Assembly: GCA_022823465.1 (NCBI GenBank)
Contig: JAJEHX010000050.1
Span: 33,070-97,069, forward strand
DNA from: Candidatus Latescibacterota bacterium
Lineage (GTDB): Bacteria > JAAXHH01
Length of the DNA stretch: 64,000 nt
Direction: 5' to 3'
Shown: positions 37,486 to 46,275 of the stretch, piece after piece
Numbering within the stretch: the stretch's first letter is position 1
Layout of the letters: each line of letters opens with the position of its first letter
Notes under the pieces: generated by a model
Told to the model about the DNA's origin: nothing
Databases searched by the model: none
What the model saw: only the letters and a program-made list of their open reading frames with translations
Translations under genes and position numbers: made by a program

Positions 37486-37887
37486 CTAGAGTGGTTTCGC
37501 CCGCTGCACCAGTTGCAGCGGAGCGCCTTCCGGGTCGCGGAAGAAGAGCAGGATGTTCTCACCCGACCGTGCGGGCGGACCTTCCAGTTTCACACCCTTC
37601 GATTCCAGTTCGGCGACGGCTTCGTCCATGTCATCCACGTTGAAGGCGACATGAACGTGGGCGGTGCGGATGTCGCCGAGTTGCGTGTCGTCTCCTGCTG
37701 GCATGGATATGATCTCGATGAAACAGGTGCCGGCAGGGTCCCGGATGAAGTAGAAATTGGCGTCGCTCCCGGGGTTGTTGAACTTGAGTGCGATCTCGAA
37801 GCCCAGCACGTCGCAGTACCACTGCGCCGCGGCGTCCGTGTCGCGGTAGGCAACCGCTACGTGCTCCAGTGAATGGATCTTTACCAA
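37486..37887 (-). CDS. VOC (glyoxalase/bleomycin-resistance fold) family protein
   Basis: A 133-residue single vicinal-oxygen-chelate domain. It has the paired beta-alpha-beta modules: IHSLEHVAVAYRDTDAAAQWYCDVLGFEI near 4-32, then HVHVAFNVDDMDEAVAEL near 76-93 and LLFFRDPEGAPLQLVQ near 113-128. Conserved His and Glu positions suggest a metal site. Similar proteins include glyoxalase I, methylmalonyl-CoA epimerase and resistance proteins, and the sequence does not decide between them. The start is TTG at 37887, well supported by AAGGAG seven bases upstream. It is 18 nt downstream of the RNase gene. Confidence 0.9.
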   Translation of the reverse strand: MVKIHSLEHVAVAYRDTDAAAQWYCDVLGFEIALKFNNPGSDANFYFIRDPAGTCFIEIISMPAGDDTQLGDIRTAHVHVAFNVDDMDEAVAELESKGVKLEGPPARSGENILLFFRDPEGAPLQLVQRAKPL

Positions 37888-37905
37888 GGCAATGCTCCTT
37901 CCTGT

Positions 37906-39891
37906 TCAGGAATGACCTGCAATTTGCCGCAACCTGAGGGTACCCGACCACGGGTCGATTGCGACGGGACTCAACACGATTTCCTCACCCGGTGAAGGAC
38001 TCCCCTCCACCTTGACCGCCATGCGCGAACCGTAATCGGGGAATTCGACGAGTACGTTCCGCTCGCGCACCTCGAGCACGACCGCCCTGATGTGGACGTC
38101 TTTCTGCTTCTCCAGGTGTTTCAGGAGCCAGTACCATTCCCGCCGCGCCTGGATTTTATTCAGAATCCTGCTGCGTTCCAGGGCGGACAGCTCGTCCATC
38201 ATGTCGCCGGCGTCGTAGACTGGAGGATCGTTCGAAAGGGCCGCCCGCAACTGCCGCTGCAGCACCAGGTCGGCATAGCGGCGTATAGGCGACGTAATCT
38301 GGCAGTAGGTATCTACGCCGAGCGTGGCGTGCGGACTGGACTTCAGGCTCAGTTCCAGGGGTTTCATTCTTCTCAGGACCTTGAAGCGCCAGAGCGCGTC
38401 GTGGGCCGACTGTTCCAAATCACCCAGGTCGGATTCGGCCTGTGTGCGGAAGATCGCGGGGATTCCGCGCTCGTTCAGGTAGGCCGCCGCGGTCCGGTTG
38501 GCGAGGATCATCAGTTCCGATACGATGTGCTCGGACCGCGTGGACGTGTCCCGGAGCTTGATCCGGATGCGTTTCCGGTCATCGACCTTGATCGAGACCA
38601 CGCTGCGTTCCAGTTCGACCGCGCCCTGGTCTATGCGTCGCTGGTAGAAAAAATCCACGGCCTGGTTGAGGATCTGCAACACTTCGGCGTAAGGTTGTTC
38701 GACCGTTCCCAGCAGACGATTCGCTTCATCGTAGGATATCCGGGCCCGATTTACGATCACGGAAGGCGCGATCCGGGTTTCCACCAGTTCGAAACCGGCG
38801 GACAGGGAGAAAAAGAAACTGATGGCGCATCGCCTTTCACCTTCGAGCAGCGCGCAGTGGTCCTGGGACAGCGAGGACGGCAGCATGGGGACGTGCCGGT
38901 CCGGCAAATAAAGGGACGACATCCTTTCCCGGGCCGCCAGGTCCAGGACCGAACCCCTGGACACGAGATCCGCCACGTCGGTGATATGCACGCCGATCCG
39001 GTAGCCGTCCCCGGTCCGTTCCGCGGAAAGGGCATCGTCGATATCCTGCGTGGACGTGTCGTCGATCGACAGGATCGGCAGTCCGGTAAGGTCCTCCCGG
39101 CCTTCTTCCGAAGGGTTGAGGGAAGCGGCGTATTCGAGCACCTCATCCGTGAAATCGATCGGAATTTCGTAACGAAGCAGGTCGAGGTTTTCGTCTTCGT
39201 CCCAGATACCCTTCCGCACCATGACGGCGAAGGCGGATCGTTGCGGGTCGCTTCCCGATAGAGCGGACATGGCCTTCAACAGGCCGCGAACCTGGTCGAT
39301 CCCGGCGTATTCGTCGCCCTGAATGACGTATTGCCGGAGGTGCGAGAACCAGCGTCTCTGGCGGTTTGTCAGAGATTCAGGGCCCTGCCCCTGACCGGCA
39401 TCGTCCGACAGCCAGCGGTCGAAGGCTTCCCGCTCGGTTTCCGCCGCCAGCTGGCGCGCCTGCTTATCGATGATGTTCCTGACCTGCTCGGACGTGCGGG
39501 ACATGAATCCGGTGTCCCGTTCGGAGAAATACAGGCACTGGCGGCTCAGGTGCAGTTGCATGGCCGCCCGCTGCTCCGGCGAGCCGGGTTCGCCCCAGTA
39601 AAGTTCGCCGATGTCCTCGGAGGTATAGACACCGGAATCGTCCTTCAGGACCTCCCAGACTTCCTCGAGGTCGAAGGATCCCGCCTGCTCCTCGATCCTC
39701 CGGCGAACTTCCAGCATTTCGGACAGGTCACGCACCCGGATATCGGTATACAGGACAATCGGGTCCGTCGTGATGTCCATGACCCTGTTGGCGGAGGTCG
39801 CCACCTTGAACTTCTTCCGGGAAACCGCCTGCAGCATACCGATTTGCGTATCCCCACGATGACGGAAGATGATCAGCTCGCCGTTATGCAC
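37906..39891 (-). CDS. RNase II/R-family 3'-5' exoribonuclease (RNB domain)
   Basis: A 661-residue processive exonuclease. The RNB catalytic core is marked by LSIDDTSTQDIDDALS near 283-298, with the metal-binding aspartates, followed by RIGVHITDVADLV, MLPSSLSQDHCALLEGERRCAIS, and a region ending in QITSPIRRYADLVLQRQL, all standard. The C-terminus has a short S1-like domain. The N-terminal 270 residues are weakly conserved, as in cyanobacterial and organellar RNase II-like proteins, and lack clear cold-shock domains. The start is GTG at 39891. It should degrade or trim single-stranded RNA in the cytosol. Confidence 0.92.
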   Translation of the reverse strand: MHNGELIIFRHRGDTQIGMLQAVSRKKFKVATSANRVMDITTDPIVLYTDIRVRDLSEMLEVRRRIEEQAGSFDLEEVWEVLKDDSGVYTSEDIGELYWGEPGSPEQRAAMQLHLSRQCLYFSERDTGFMSRTSEQVRNIIDKQARQLAAETEREAFDRWLSDDAGQGQGPESLTNRQRRWFSHLRQYVIQGDEYAGIDQVRGLLKAMSALSGSDPQRSAFAVMVRKGIWDEDENLDLLRYEIPIDFTDEVLEYAASLNPSEEGREDLTGLPILSIDDTSTQDIDDALSAERTGDGYRIGVHITDVADLVSRGSVLDLAARERMSSLYLPDRHVPMLPSSLSQDHCALLEGERRCAISFFFSLSAGFELVETRIAPSVIVNRARISYDEANRLLGTVEQPYAEVLQILNQAVDFFYQRRIDQGAVELERSVVSIKVDDRKRIRIKLRDTSTRSEHIVSELMILANRTAAAYLNERGIPAIFRTQAESDLGDLEQSAHDALWRFKVLRRMKPLELSLKSSPHATLGVDTYCQITSPIRRYADLVLQRQLRAALSNDPPVYDAGDMMDELSALERSRILNKIQARREWYWLLKHLEKQKDVHIRAVVLEVRERNVLVEFPDYGSRMAVKVEGSPSPGEEIVLSPVAIDPWSGTLRLRQIAGHS

Positions 39892-40005
39892 CGATAGCTC
39901 TTTTCCAGACGGATGAGTCTGCGTAAACCTGCGGGGATTCGATCAAGATATCCTGTGTTCGGACCGGGTCGAAGTCAAGGGATTTCACTGGCGGAAGGTA
40001 TGCGG

Positions 40006-40035
40006 GTTGACTTCGCTCCGGCGATGGGATATCAT
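40006..40035 (+). promoter_or_regulatory. Sigma70-type promoter of the MBL-fold hydrolase gene
   Basis: TTGACT, an 18-bp spacer, then TATCAT, about 89 nt ahead of the start codon. The predicted leader RNA contains the two-copy repeat at 40056-40112. Confidence 0.65.
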
Positions 40036-40055
40036 GCGGTAAGCCAAGTTGCGCC

Positions 40056-40112
40056 AGGCGGTTTTCAGCCAATCCGAGTTGAATTACGACAGGCGGTTTT
40101 CAGCAGATCCGA
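40056..40112 (+). repeat. Two-copy direct repeat in the leader of the MBL-fold gene
   Basis: AGGCGGTTTTCAGC is repeated exactly (40056 and 40091), with the following eight bases nearly identical (CAATCCGA and AGATCCGA). The period is 35 bp. The second copy ends 11 nt before the start codon, just ahead of the GAAAGGGA ribosome-binding region. Confidence 0.9.
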
Positions 40113-40123
40113 AAGGGACAAAG

Positions 40124-40762
40124 ATGATTTTCGAACAGGTACAGAACGGCGGCGACCGGAACTTCGGTTACCTGGTGGCCGACGAGAAGACCCGGAAGGC
40201 GGCGGCGGTCGATCCATCGTACCGGCCCGAATACTACATTCAGCGCGCGGGTGAACTGGATCTTGAACTGGCCTGCGTCATCTGCACGCATTCCCATCAT
40301 GACCACGTGAACGGCAACGACCATCTCATCGAAGCACTGGGCATCGACGTGGTGATGTACCGGGACGCGGAGTATTTCTACGATATCGAAGTGACGGACG
40401 GAGAGATATTCAAGCTTGGCGGGCTCGAACTGGCCGTAATCCACACCCCCGGCCACTGCGAGGACGGCATGTGTCTACTGGCGGAAGACAGACTGATCAC
40501 CGGGGACACGCTCTTCGTGGGCAAGGTGGGCGGCACTGCCACAGAAGAAGAGGCCAGGAAGGAATACGACAGCCTGCGGCGCCTGATGGAACTGGACGAC
40601 GGCATCGGCGTCTATCCGGGCCACGACTTCGGGGTGAAGCCTTCGTCGACCATCGGGTACGAAAGAGCAAACAACCCCTTCATTTTGCAGCCTACCTTCG
40701 AGGACTTCCTGCACCTGAAGGAAAACTGGCTCGCCTACAAGATGAAGCATGACATCCCGTAG
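40124..40762 (+). CDS. MBL-fold metallo-hydrolase (glyoxalase II-like)
   Basis: A 212-residue metallo-beta-lactamase-fold enzyme. The zinc signature THSHHDHVNGNDH near 58-70 is intact, with HTPGHCEDGMC near 107-117, TGDTLFVGKVGG near 127-138 and YPGHDFG near 164-170 giving the remaining ligands. The overall layout matches hydroxyacylglutathione hydrolase or persulfide dioxygenase relatives, although the typical glyoxalase II C-terminal glutathione domain is missing. The ATG at 40124 has GAAAGGGA upstream; an in-frame start at 40049 would lie in the leader repeats. Confidence 0.92.
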   Translation: MIFEQVQNGGDRNFGYLVADEKTRKAAAVDPSYRPEYYIQRAGELDLELACVICTHSHHDHVNGNDHLIEALGIDVVMYRDAEYFYDIEVTDGEIFKLGGLELAVIHTPGHCEDGMCLLAEDRLITGDTLFVGKVGGTATEEEARKEYDSLRRLMELDDGIGVYPGHDFGVKPSSTIGYERANNPFILQPTFEDFLHLKENWLAYKMKHDIP

Positions 40763-40839
40763 GCCCGCCGACGTTGCAGGTCGATCAGTCTCCGCGGTCC
40801 CCGAATCCGCGCCAGGTCGGTCCACTGCACTTCCAAAGG

Positions 40840-42072
40840 TCAACCGGTCCGCTCCAGCCCCGACGCAACCTTGTGCACGGCGCCCGCCACGTCGTCTATA
40901 TCCGCCTCGGCGTACTGCTCGTTGAAAGACAGCAGCACGAGTTGTCCGAGCACCTCACGGGTTCGCGGGCACAGTTCGTCCGCGCGTTCGAAGGTCCGGT
41001 CCGTATACGGGCTGAAGAAGGGGAAACGGGAGTCCCCGTAGGTCCGGTGATCCGCGAGAGCCGCGGAACACTGATAAATCGGTTCGCCGATATAGCCGGC
41101 GCTCGCGCCGATTCCCTCGGCGTTCAGCGCGCGGGCGAATCCTTCGGCCGGGTATCCCGTAACCCGCATGGGATACGCCCAGTAGCTGTGCCTGGCGCCC
41201 GGCGTTACCGGCGCCGGAACGATGCCTTCGATGTCCGATATGCCTTCGGTCAGCCGGTTCCCGAGCCTGTTTCTGGATCCGACGACACGGGCGAGTTTAT
41301 CCAACTGGGCCAGCCCCACTGCGGAGTGGAGTTCCGTGATGCGGCAGTTCATCCCCAGCGCGCCGTACATGCGCGATCCCTCCCGGTCCCGGTCGTAGTT
41401 TTTGTCCGCGAATTTCCGCATGCAGCGTCCCAGGGCGTCGTCGTTCGTGATGGTCATGCCGCCGTCTCCGGTGGTCATGTGCTTCGACTGCTGGAAACTG
41501 AAGCATCCCATGTCTCCCCAGGTCCCCAGCATCCGCCCATGGTAAGGCGTAAGGTGGGCCTGGCAGGAGTCCTCGATGAGGGGTATCCCATTGCGTCTGG
41601 CGATCTCGACCAGGGCTTCCATCCGACAGGCATTGCCGAAGAGATGAATGGCGATGATCGCCCGGGTCCGCGGCGTGATCAGTCTTTCGACCTCCTCCGG
41701 ATCCACCGTCAGCGTCTCCGTCTCGATATCTGCGAAGACTGGCACGGCGTTCTGGTACAGGATCGGGATGATCGTTCCCAGATCGGTTATCGCGCTCGTG
41801 ATGATTTCGTCCCCGGGATCCGGGTTGATCGCGCCCATGGCCACGTGCAGGGCCGCCGTGCCCGAAGTGGACCCGACGGCGTGCTTCGCGCCGTAGGCCC
41901 CTGCAAAGCGGCTTTCGAACAGGGGGGTGAGTTCGCCGCCCCACCGGAAGAGATTCTGGGACCGCAGCGCCCTGGTCACGAGTCGTATTTCTTCTTCACC
42001 GAAGGGAGTCCTGGCAGGAAAGGGACGGGATTCCGTGTCCCTGTAGGGTGTGCCGCCATGGATGGCCAACAT
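40840..42072 (-). CDS. DegT/DnrJ/EryC1/StrS-family PLP aminotransferase
   Basis: A 410-residue sugar-aminotransferase-type enzyme. It has GSTSGTAALHVAM near 67-79, DIGTI-like substrate loop DLGTIIPILY, LIEDSCQAHLTPYHGRMLGTWGDMGCFSFQQSKHMTTGDGG near 164-204 with the Schiff-base lysine in QQSKHM, and NCRITELHSAVGLAQLD. The family usually transfers an amino group to a keto-sugar nucleotide, but some members act as dehydratases or on other ketones; no linked sugar genes are present. It is 110 nt downstream of the GNAT gene and converges with the MBL-fold gene. Confidence 0.92.
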   Translation of the reverse strand: MLAIHGGTPYRDTESRPFPARTPFGEEEIRLVTRALRSQNLFRWGGELTPLFESRFAGAYGAKHAVGSTSGTAALHVAMGAINPDPGDEIITSAITDLGTIIPILYQNAVPVFADIETETLTVDPEEVERLITPRTRAIIAIHLFGNACRMEALVEIARRNGIPLIEDSCQAHLTPYHGRMLGTWGDMGCFSFQQSKHMTTGDGGMTITNDDALGRCMRKFADKNYDRDREGSRMYGALGMNCRITELHSAVGLAQLDKLARVVGSRNRLGNRLTEGISDIEGIVPAPVTPGARHSYWAYPMRVTGYPAEGFARALNAEGIGASAGYIGEPIYQCSAALADHRTYGDSRFPFFSPYTDRTFERADELCPRTREVLGQLVLLSFNEQYAEADIDDVAGAVHKVASGLERTG

Positions 42073-42182
42073 GAGGTGCTCCGTAGTTTTCGCGCGTCCC
42101 GGTCGTGTCCCGGTTGCGTCCCGGTGTCGCCAGGCCGCTCATCCCGAGGCCGTCGGTTCCCGGTCCTTTCTGGCAGGACGAA

Positions 42183-42749
42183 CTACAGGTCCACCCGGTA
42201 CCGGCATTTCCATTTCGTATCCCACCGGTAAAGCGGGTCGTTCGGGGGAATAGGGACGGTCTCTACGAGCGTGGAACCGATGATCTCGCAGGTTCTTCGG
42301 GACGCCGTGTTCTCCGGGTTGCAGGTGATCCAAAGCGGGTTGATGCCGTGCGCCCGGGCGAGCGCCAGTATGAGCAGACAACTGCGCGCGGCCAGCCGCC
42401 GGCCGCGGTACGGCGGGTCCACCGAGTAGCCGATATGGCCCGCGTACATCTCGATATGCTCCGTATGGCCGATACGCAGGGTCAGCCTTCCCATCACGGT
42501 GGCCGGACCGTCCGGCGGCACCATATCGAAGATGTATTCGGGAACGATGCCCCTGCGCGCGTCGCCCTGCAGCGTGCTGCGAAGCAGCAGTCGCAGATCA
42601 CCGTCCACGAGCACGCCCGGATCGCGAAATTGAAACGGGTCGCCTTCGACCTTGAATCGGCTTCTGAGGCTGGCAATCAACAGACTGATGTTTTTCATCG
42701 AGAACGGTGGACATCCCGCGCGGCTTTTAGGGAAAGGCTGATGGTCCAC
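42183..42749 (-). CDS. GNAT-family N-acetyltransferase-like protein
   Basis: A 188-residue protein with a GNAT core. The strand IGYSVDPPYRGRRLAARSCLLILALARAHGI near 107-137 contains the acetyl-CoA pyrophosphate loop (RGRRLA in place of the common R/Q-x-x-G-x-G/A). LWITCNPENTASRRTCEIIG near 139-158 is a typical GNAT motif B. The acceptor is unknown. The first in-frame start is GTG 42749, 16 nt after ahcY; the ATG at 42698 is an alternative that would remove 17 residues. Position suggests co-transcription with ahcY. Confidence 0.82.
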   Translation of the reverse strand: MDHQPFPKSRAGCPPFSMKNISLLIASLRSRFKVEGDPFQFRDPGVLVDGDLRLLLRSTLQGDARRGIVPEYIFDMVPPDGPATVMGRLTLRIGHTEHIEMYAGHIGYSVDPPYRGRRLAARSCLLILALARAHGINPLWITCNPENTASRRTCEIIGSTLVETVPIPPNDPLYRWDTKWKCRYRVDL

Positions 42750-42765
42750 GCCCCTGTTGCACCCG

Positions 42766-44208
42766 TCAGTATCGATAGTGATCGGGTTTGTAGGGTCCTT
42801 CGATGGGGACGCCGATGTAATCCGCCTGGTTCCGGGACAACCGGGTCAGCTTCACGCCCAGCTTGTGCAGGTGGAGCCTGGCCACTTCCTCGTCCAGGTG
42901 TTTCGGCAGGGTCGTAACCCCGGTCTCGTGATCATGGAGCCGCAGTTCGATCTGTGCGATCACCTGGTTGGTAAAGGAACTGGACATGACAAATGACGGG
43001 TGGCCCGTGGCGCATCCCAGGTTGACCAGTCTTCCCTCGGCGAGCAGGAAGATGGCGCGTCCGTCGGGAAAGAGGTACTTGTCCACCTGGGGCTTGATCT
43101 GTTGCTTCACGACGCCGGGATATTCGTTCAGCGCGTCCACCTGGATCTCATTGTCGAAATGGCCGATGTTGCAGACGATGGCCTGGTCCAGCATGCGCTC
43201 CATGTGTTCGATGCGGATGATGTCCCGGTTGCCGGTCGTCGTAACGAAGATCTGGCCCTGGTCCAGCATGTCTTCGATCGTGGTCACTTCATAGCCTTCC
43301 ATCGCAGCCTGGAGCGCACAGATGGGGTCGATCTCCGTGATTACCACGCGTGCGCCGAATCCCCGCATGGACTGGGCGCATCCCTTGCCCACGTCGCCGT
43401 ATCCGCAGACGACGACCGTCTTCCCGGCGACCATGACGTCGAGTGCGCGCTTGAGACCGTCCGCGAGCGATTCGCGGCAGCCGTACAGGTTGTCGAACTT
43501 CGATTTGGTCACCGAATCGTTGACGTTGATGGCCGGGAACAGGAGCTTGCCGTCCTGCATCATCTGGTAGAGCCGGTGGACGCCGGTGGTGGTCTCTTCG
43601 GAAACGCCTCGTATGCCGGCGCTCATTTCATGCCAGAACCGCGGGTTTCTATCCAGTTGCCGCCTGAGTACTTCGTTGATGATCTGCAGTTCCCTGTTGT
43701 CGGTCGGCTCGTCCAGGATCGAGGGATCGTCTTCGGCTTCCACGCCCCGGTGTATGAGCAGCGTGGCGTCGCCGCCGTCGTCCACGATCTGCGTGGGTCC
43801 GGCTTCACCGTCGAAGGTCAGCGCCCCCAGCGTGCAGGCCCAGTACTCTTCCAGGCTCTCCCCCTTCCACGCGAAAACGGGAATGCCGTCGTCCGCGATG
43901 GCCGCCGCCGCGTGGTCCTGGGTGGAGAAGATGTTGCAGGAGGCCCACCGCACCTCCGCGCCCAGAGCCTTGAGCGTCTGGATGAGCACGGCGGTCTGGA
44001 TCGTCATGTGAAGGGATCCCATGATGCGCGTGCCCTTGAGCGGCTGTTCGCGGCCGTATTTCTCGCGGACGGCCATCAGTCCGGGCATCTCCTGCTCGGC
44101 GATTGCGATCTCGCGGTGGCCCAATTCCGCTTCGGAAAGGTCTGCTACTTTGTATGGCAGATCGGTATAGTCGGGCAATTCGATGGTGGTCGGCACTTCC
44201 TGCGCCAT
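42766..44208 (-). CDS. ahcY: Adenosylhomocysteinase
   Basis: NAD-dependent enzyme that hydrolyses S-adenosylhomocysteine to adenosine and homocysteine, recycling the methyl cycle. The 480-residue protein shows [25 protein letters not shown] near 64-88, the [11 protein letters not shown] catalytic segment, [12 protein letters not shown], and the Rossmann motif [22 protein letters not shown] near 269-290. The C-terminus ends KPDHYRY, the conserved NAD-contacting tail. A strong promoter at 44276-44304 and an AAGGAG ribosome-binding site precede it. I looked for an SAH riboswitch in the 60-nt leader and found none. Confidence 0.97.
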   Translation of the reverse strand: MAQEVPTTIELPDYTDLPYKVADLSEAELGHREIAIAEQEMPGLMAVREKYGREQPLKGTRIMGSLHMTIQTAVLIQTLKALGAEVRWASCNIFSTQDHAAAAIADDGIPVFAWKGESLEEYWACTLGALTFDGEAGPTQIVDDGGDATLLIHRGVEAEDDPSILDEPTDNRELQIINEVLRRQLDRNPRFWHEMSAGIRGVSEETTTGVHRLYQMMQDGKLLFPAINVNDSVTKSKFDNLYGCRESLADGLKRALDVMVAGKTVVVCGYGDVGKGCAQSMRGFGARVVITEIDPICALQAAMEGYEVTTIEDMLDQGQIFVTTTGNRDIIRIEHMERMLDQAIVCNIGHFDNEIQVDALNEYPGVVKQQIKPQVDKYLFPDGRAIFLLAEGRLVNLGCATGHPSFVMSSSFTNQVIAQIELRLHDHETGVTTLPKHLDEEVARLHLHKLGVKLTRLSRNQADYIGVPIEGPYKPDHYRY

Positions 44209-44275
44209 TTAAGGACTCCTTAGGTACTGTTTCCAGGTCTGCGGGTACACGGTATTGCGCAAAATAACCGCTCCT

Positions 44276-44304
44276 ATTATATGGTGTAGCGGTCCTGAAC
44301 GCAA
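44276..44304 (-). promoter_or_regulatory. Sigma70-type promoter of ahcY
   Basis: The minus strand has TTGCGT, exactly 17 bp, then a perfect TATAAT, placing the transcript start about 60 nt before ahcY. The leader ends in the palindrome TAAGGA-G-TCCTTA, which includes the ribosome-binding site. Confidence 0.75.
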
Positions 44305-44411
44305 CTGCCGCGTTGTCCCGCCGCCGGTCCCTTCCGGCGACCACCGGCTCTGCAATATGATCTTCGCGGGCGCAATGCGTCTTTCCGGCGGCGGCGCTGC
44401 GCAGAAATCGC

Positions 44412-44440
44412 TTGATCACCTTGACCGGGATTCATATAGT
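44412..44440 (+). promoter_or_regulatory. Sigma70-type promoter of the Trm112-like/NRAMP-like genes
   Basis: TTGATC, a 17-bp spacer and TATAGT, 65 nt before the Trm112-like start. It diverges from the ahcY promoter about 110 bp away. Confidence 0.55.
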
Positions 44441-44504
44441 CTTTTCCAGTCCATAAACCTGGCAGTACATTCGCCACGTAACGTAACCGGCCGCGGAGAG
44501 ATAC

Positions 44505-44771
44505 ATGATCGATCAGGCTTTGCTGGACATACTGGCCTGCCCGGAAACAAAAGAGGAAGTCCGTCTCGCGCCGGATTCCGTCGTCGAAGCCGTGAACGGC
44601 ATGATCAAAGCCGGCACGCTGGTCAACCGGGGCGGTGAAAAGGTGACGGAGGCCATCGACGGCGGGCTGGTTAGGGCCGACGGAAAGTACCTGTATCCCA
44701 TCAGAGAAGAGATCCCGATCATGTTGATCGACGAAGCGATTCCCCTTACCGGCGAGGTCGATGCGTCCTGA
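44505..44771 (+). CDS. Trm112-like (UPF0434/YcaR-type) small protein
   Basis: An 88-residue protein with the family opening LLDILACPETKEEVRL near 6-21 and closing YLYPIREEIPIMLIDEA near 62-78. Trm112-type proteins are small zinc-ribbon partners that activate methyltransferases; this copy keeps only the single CP motif cysteine and so probably binds no zinc. It is preceded by GGAGAG and followed 60 nt later by the NRAMP-like gene. Location next to ahcY, which removes the methyltransferase product, is suggestive but may be chance. Confidence 0.88.
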   Translation: MIDQALLDILACPETKEEVRLAPDSVVEAVNGMIKAGTLVNRGGEKVTEAIDGGLVRADGKYLYPIREEIPIMLIDEAIPLTGEVDAS

Positions 44772-44831
44772 CCGGCACGTAGCGGCACCGAACCGGTCGT
44801 TTCCCTTTCGCAATCCCACAGGCGAATCTGC

Positions 44832-46187
44832 ATGTCCCAGGCGTCCGATCCCTACGCACTGCTTCCCGAACACGTAAGAAAACCGCCCGCCGACCGCTGG
44901 TCGACGATCCGGCAGTTGGGACCGGGGCTGCTGTTGACCGGTTCCATCGTGGGTTCCGGCGAACTCATCGCCACCACGCGGCTGGGCGCCGAGGTGGGCT
45001 TCGTCGTGCTCTGGCTCATCCTCCTGAGCTGCGCGGTCAAGGTGCCGGTCCAGAGCGAACTCGGCCGGCACGCCATCGCCACGGGTCAGACGACCTTCGT
45101 GGCCTTCAACAAGGTGCCCGGACCGCGATTCCGGGTAACCTGGCTCGTGTGGGGGAGCCTGCTGCTCCTGCTCTGGAGCACCATGCAGGTCGGCGGTATC
45201 TTCGGCACGATGAGCCTGTCGCTGGACCTGATCTTCCCGGTCTTGGGAAACACGGCCTGGCTGATCATACTCACCCTGGTCGGCATGGGGCTCGGCCTCG
45301 TGGGGCAGTACATGACGCTGGAACGGATTACCACCATCCTGGTGGCCCTGTTCACCTTCACCACGCTGGCCAGCGCGCTGCTCCTGTTCTGGACCCCCTA
45401 CGCCGTATCTCCCCAGGCACTCGTGGACGGGTTGCGGTTCGCCCTCCCGCCGGACGGGGCCGTGACGGCTTTCGCCGTCTTCGGCATCACCGGCGTGGGC
45501 GCCTCCGAACTGTTGCTCTACCCTTACTGGTGCGTTGAAAAGGGTTACGCCCGGGCGGCGGGACCCCGCGACGGAAGCGCGGCCTGGCGCGAACGCGCCA
45601 TGGGATGGATCAGCGTGATGAAGAAGGACGTGTGGCTGTGCATGGTCATCTACACGGTGGCCACGCTCGCCTTCTTCTTCCTCGGCGCGGCCGTGCTCCA
45701 TGCCCAGGGACTGGTGCCGGAGGGATTCGGCACCGTGCAGATTCTATCCGGGATGTACACCGAAACGCTGGGCAACTGGGCGTTCTACCTGTTCGGCGTG
45801 GGCGCCTTCGTGGTCCTCTTTTCGACGTATTTCGTGACCATCGTAGGCCAGTCGCGCATGCTGGCTGATGCCCTTTCGGTACTGGGTTTCGTAACCTACG
45901 CACGGCCCAATGACAGACAACGCGTCGTGCGGATAATCGGCGTCCTGCTGCCCCTGGTCTACCTCGTCCTCTACGTCCTGTGGTCCGCGCCGGTCACCAT
46001 GGTGATCATCGGCGGACTGATGCAGACGATCCTGCTCCCGGCCATTGGATGGGCCGCGCTCTACTTCAGCCGCACCACGGCGAAGGAAGCGGGCGTCCCG
46101 CCGTCCAAAACCCTGCTGGTGGCGCTGACTGCCGCTACTATCGTGATGGCCGTTTTCGCCTTTTACGCCGTCTGGGTGAGGTTTTAA
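44832..46187 (+). CDS. NRAMP-related membrane transporter without the metal-binding motifs
   Basis: A 451-residue membrane protein with about eleven helices in the LeuT-like NRAMP arrangement. In true NRAMP transporters TM1 has DPGN and TM6 has MPH, which together bind the metal ion. Here the TM1 region reads GSIVGSGELIATT (residues 37-49), so the Asp and Asn are Gly and Glu, and the TM6 region reads GVGASELLLYPYW near 219-231 with no Met-Pro-His. The repeated G-SEL pattern in both half-repeats is striking. Substrate is therefore uncertain and need not be a divalent metal. It follows the Trm112-like gene by 60 nt. Confidence 0.82.
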   Translation: MSQASDPYALLPEHVRKPPADRWSTIRQLGPGLLLTGSIVGSGELIATTRLGAEVGFVVLWLILLSCAVKVPVQSELGRHAIATGQTTFVAFNKVPGPRFRVTWLVWGSLLLLLWSTMQVGGIFGTMSLSLDLIFPVLGNTAWLIILTLVGMGLGLVGQYMTLERITTILVALFTFTTLASALLLFWTPYAVSPQALVDGLRFALPPDGAVTAFAVFGITGVGASELLLYPYWCVEKGYARAAGPRDGSAAWRERAMGWISVMKKDVWLCMVIYTVATLAFFFLGAAVLHAQGLVPEGFGTVQILSGMYTETLGNWAFYLFGVGAFVVLFSTYFVTIVGQSRMLADALSVLGFVTYARPNDRQRVVRIIGVLLPLVYLVLYVLWSAPVTMVIIGGLMQTILLPAIGWAALYFSRTTAKEAGVPPSKTLLVALTAATIVMAVFAFYAVWVRF

Positions 46188-46239
46188 AGCGAGTCGGAAG
46201 CTGGGACTTGGCCGTCGACCGGCCGCGGCGGGATATTCC

Positions 46240-46275
46240 GATCAGACCAGGCCTGGTACTTGATCAGACCAGGCC
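46240..46275. repeat. 14-bp direct repeat at the oxoprolinase 3' end
   Basis: GATCAGACCAGGCC occurs at 46240-46253 and 46262-46275, 22 bp apart. The second copy contains the stop codon and last codons of the oxoprolinase gene (minus strand); the first repeats them just beyond the stop. Confidence 0.85.

Noticed and set aside
43000..44223. A 407-codon plus-strand frame antisense to ahcY
   Set aside because: Shadow of ahcY with no recognisable domain.
44209..44504. Possible SAH riboswitch ahead of ahcY
   Set aside because: The leader downstream of the promoter is only about 60 nt and lacks the conserved SAH-aptamer core.
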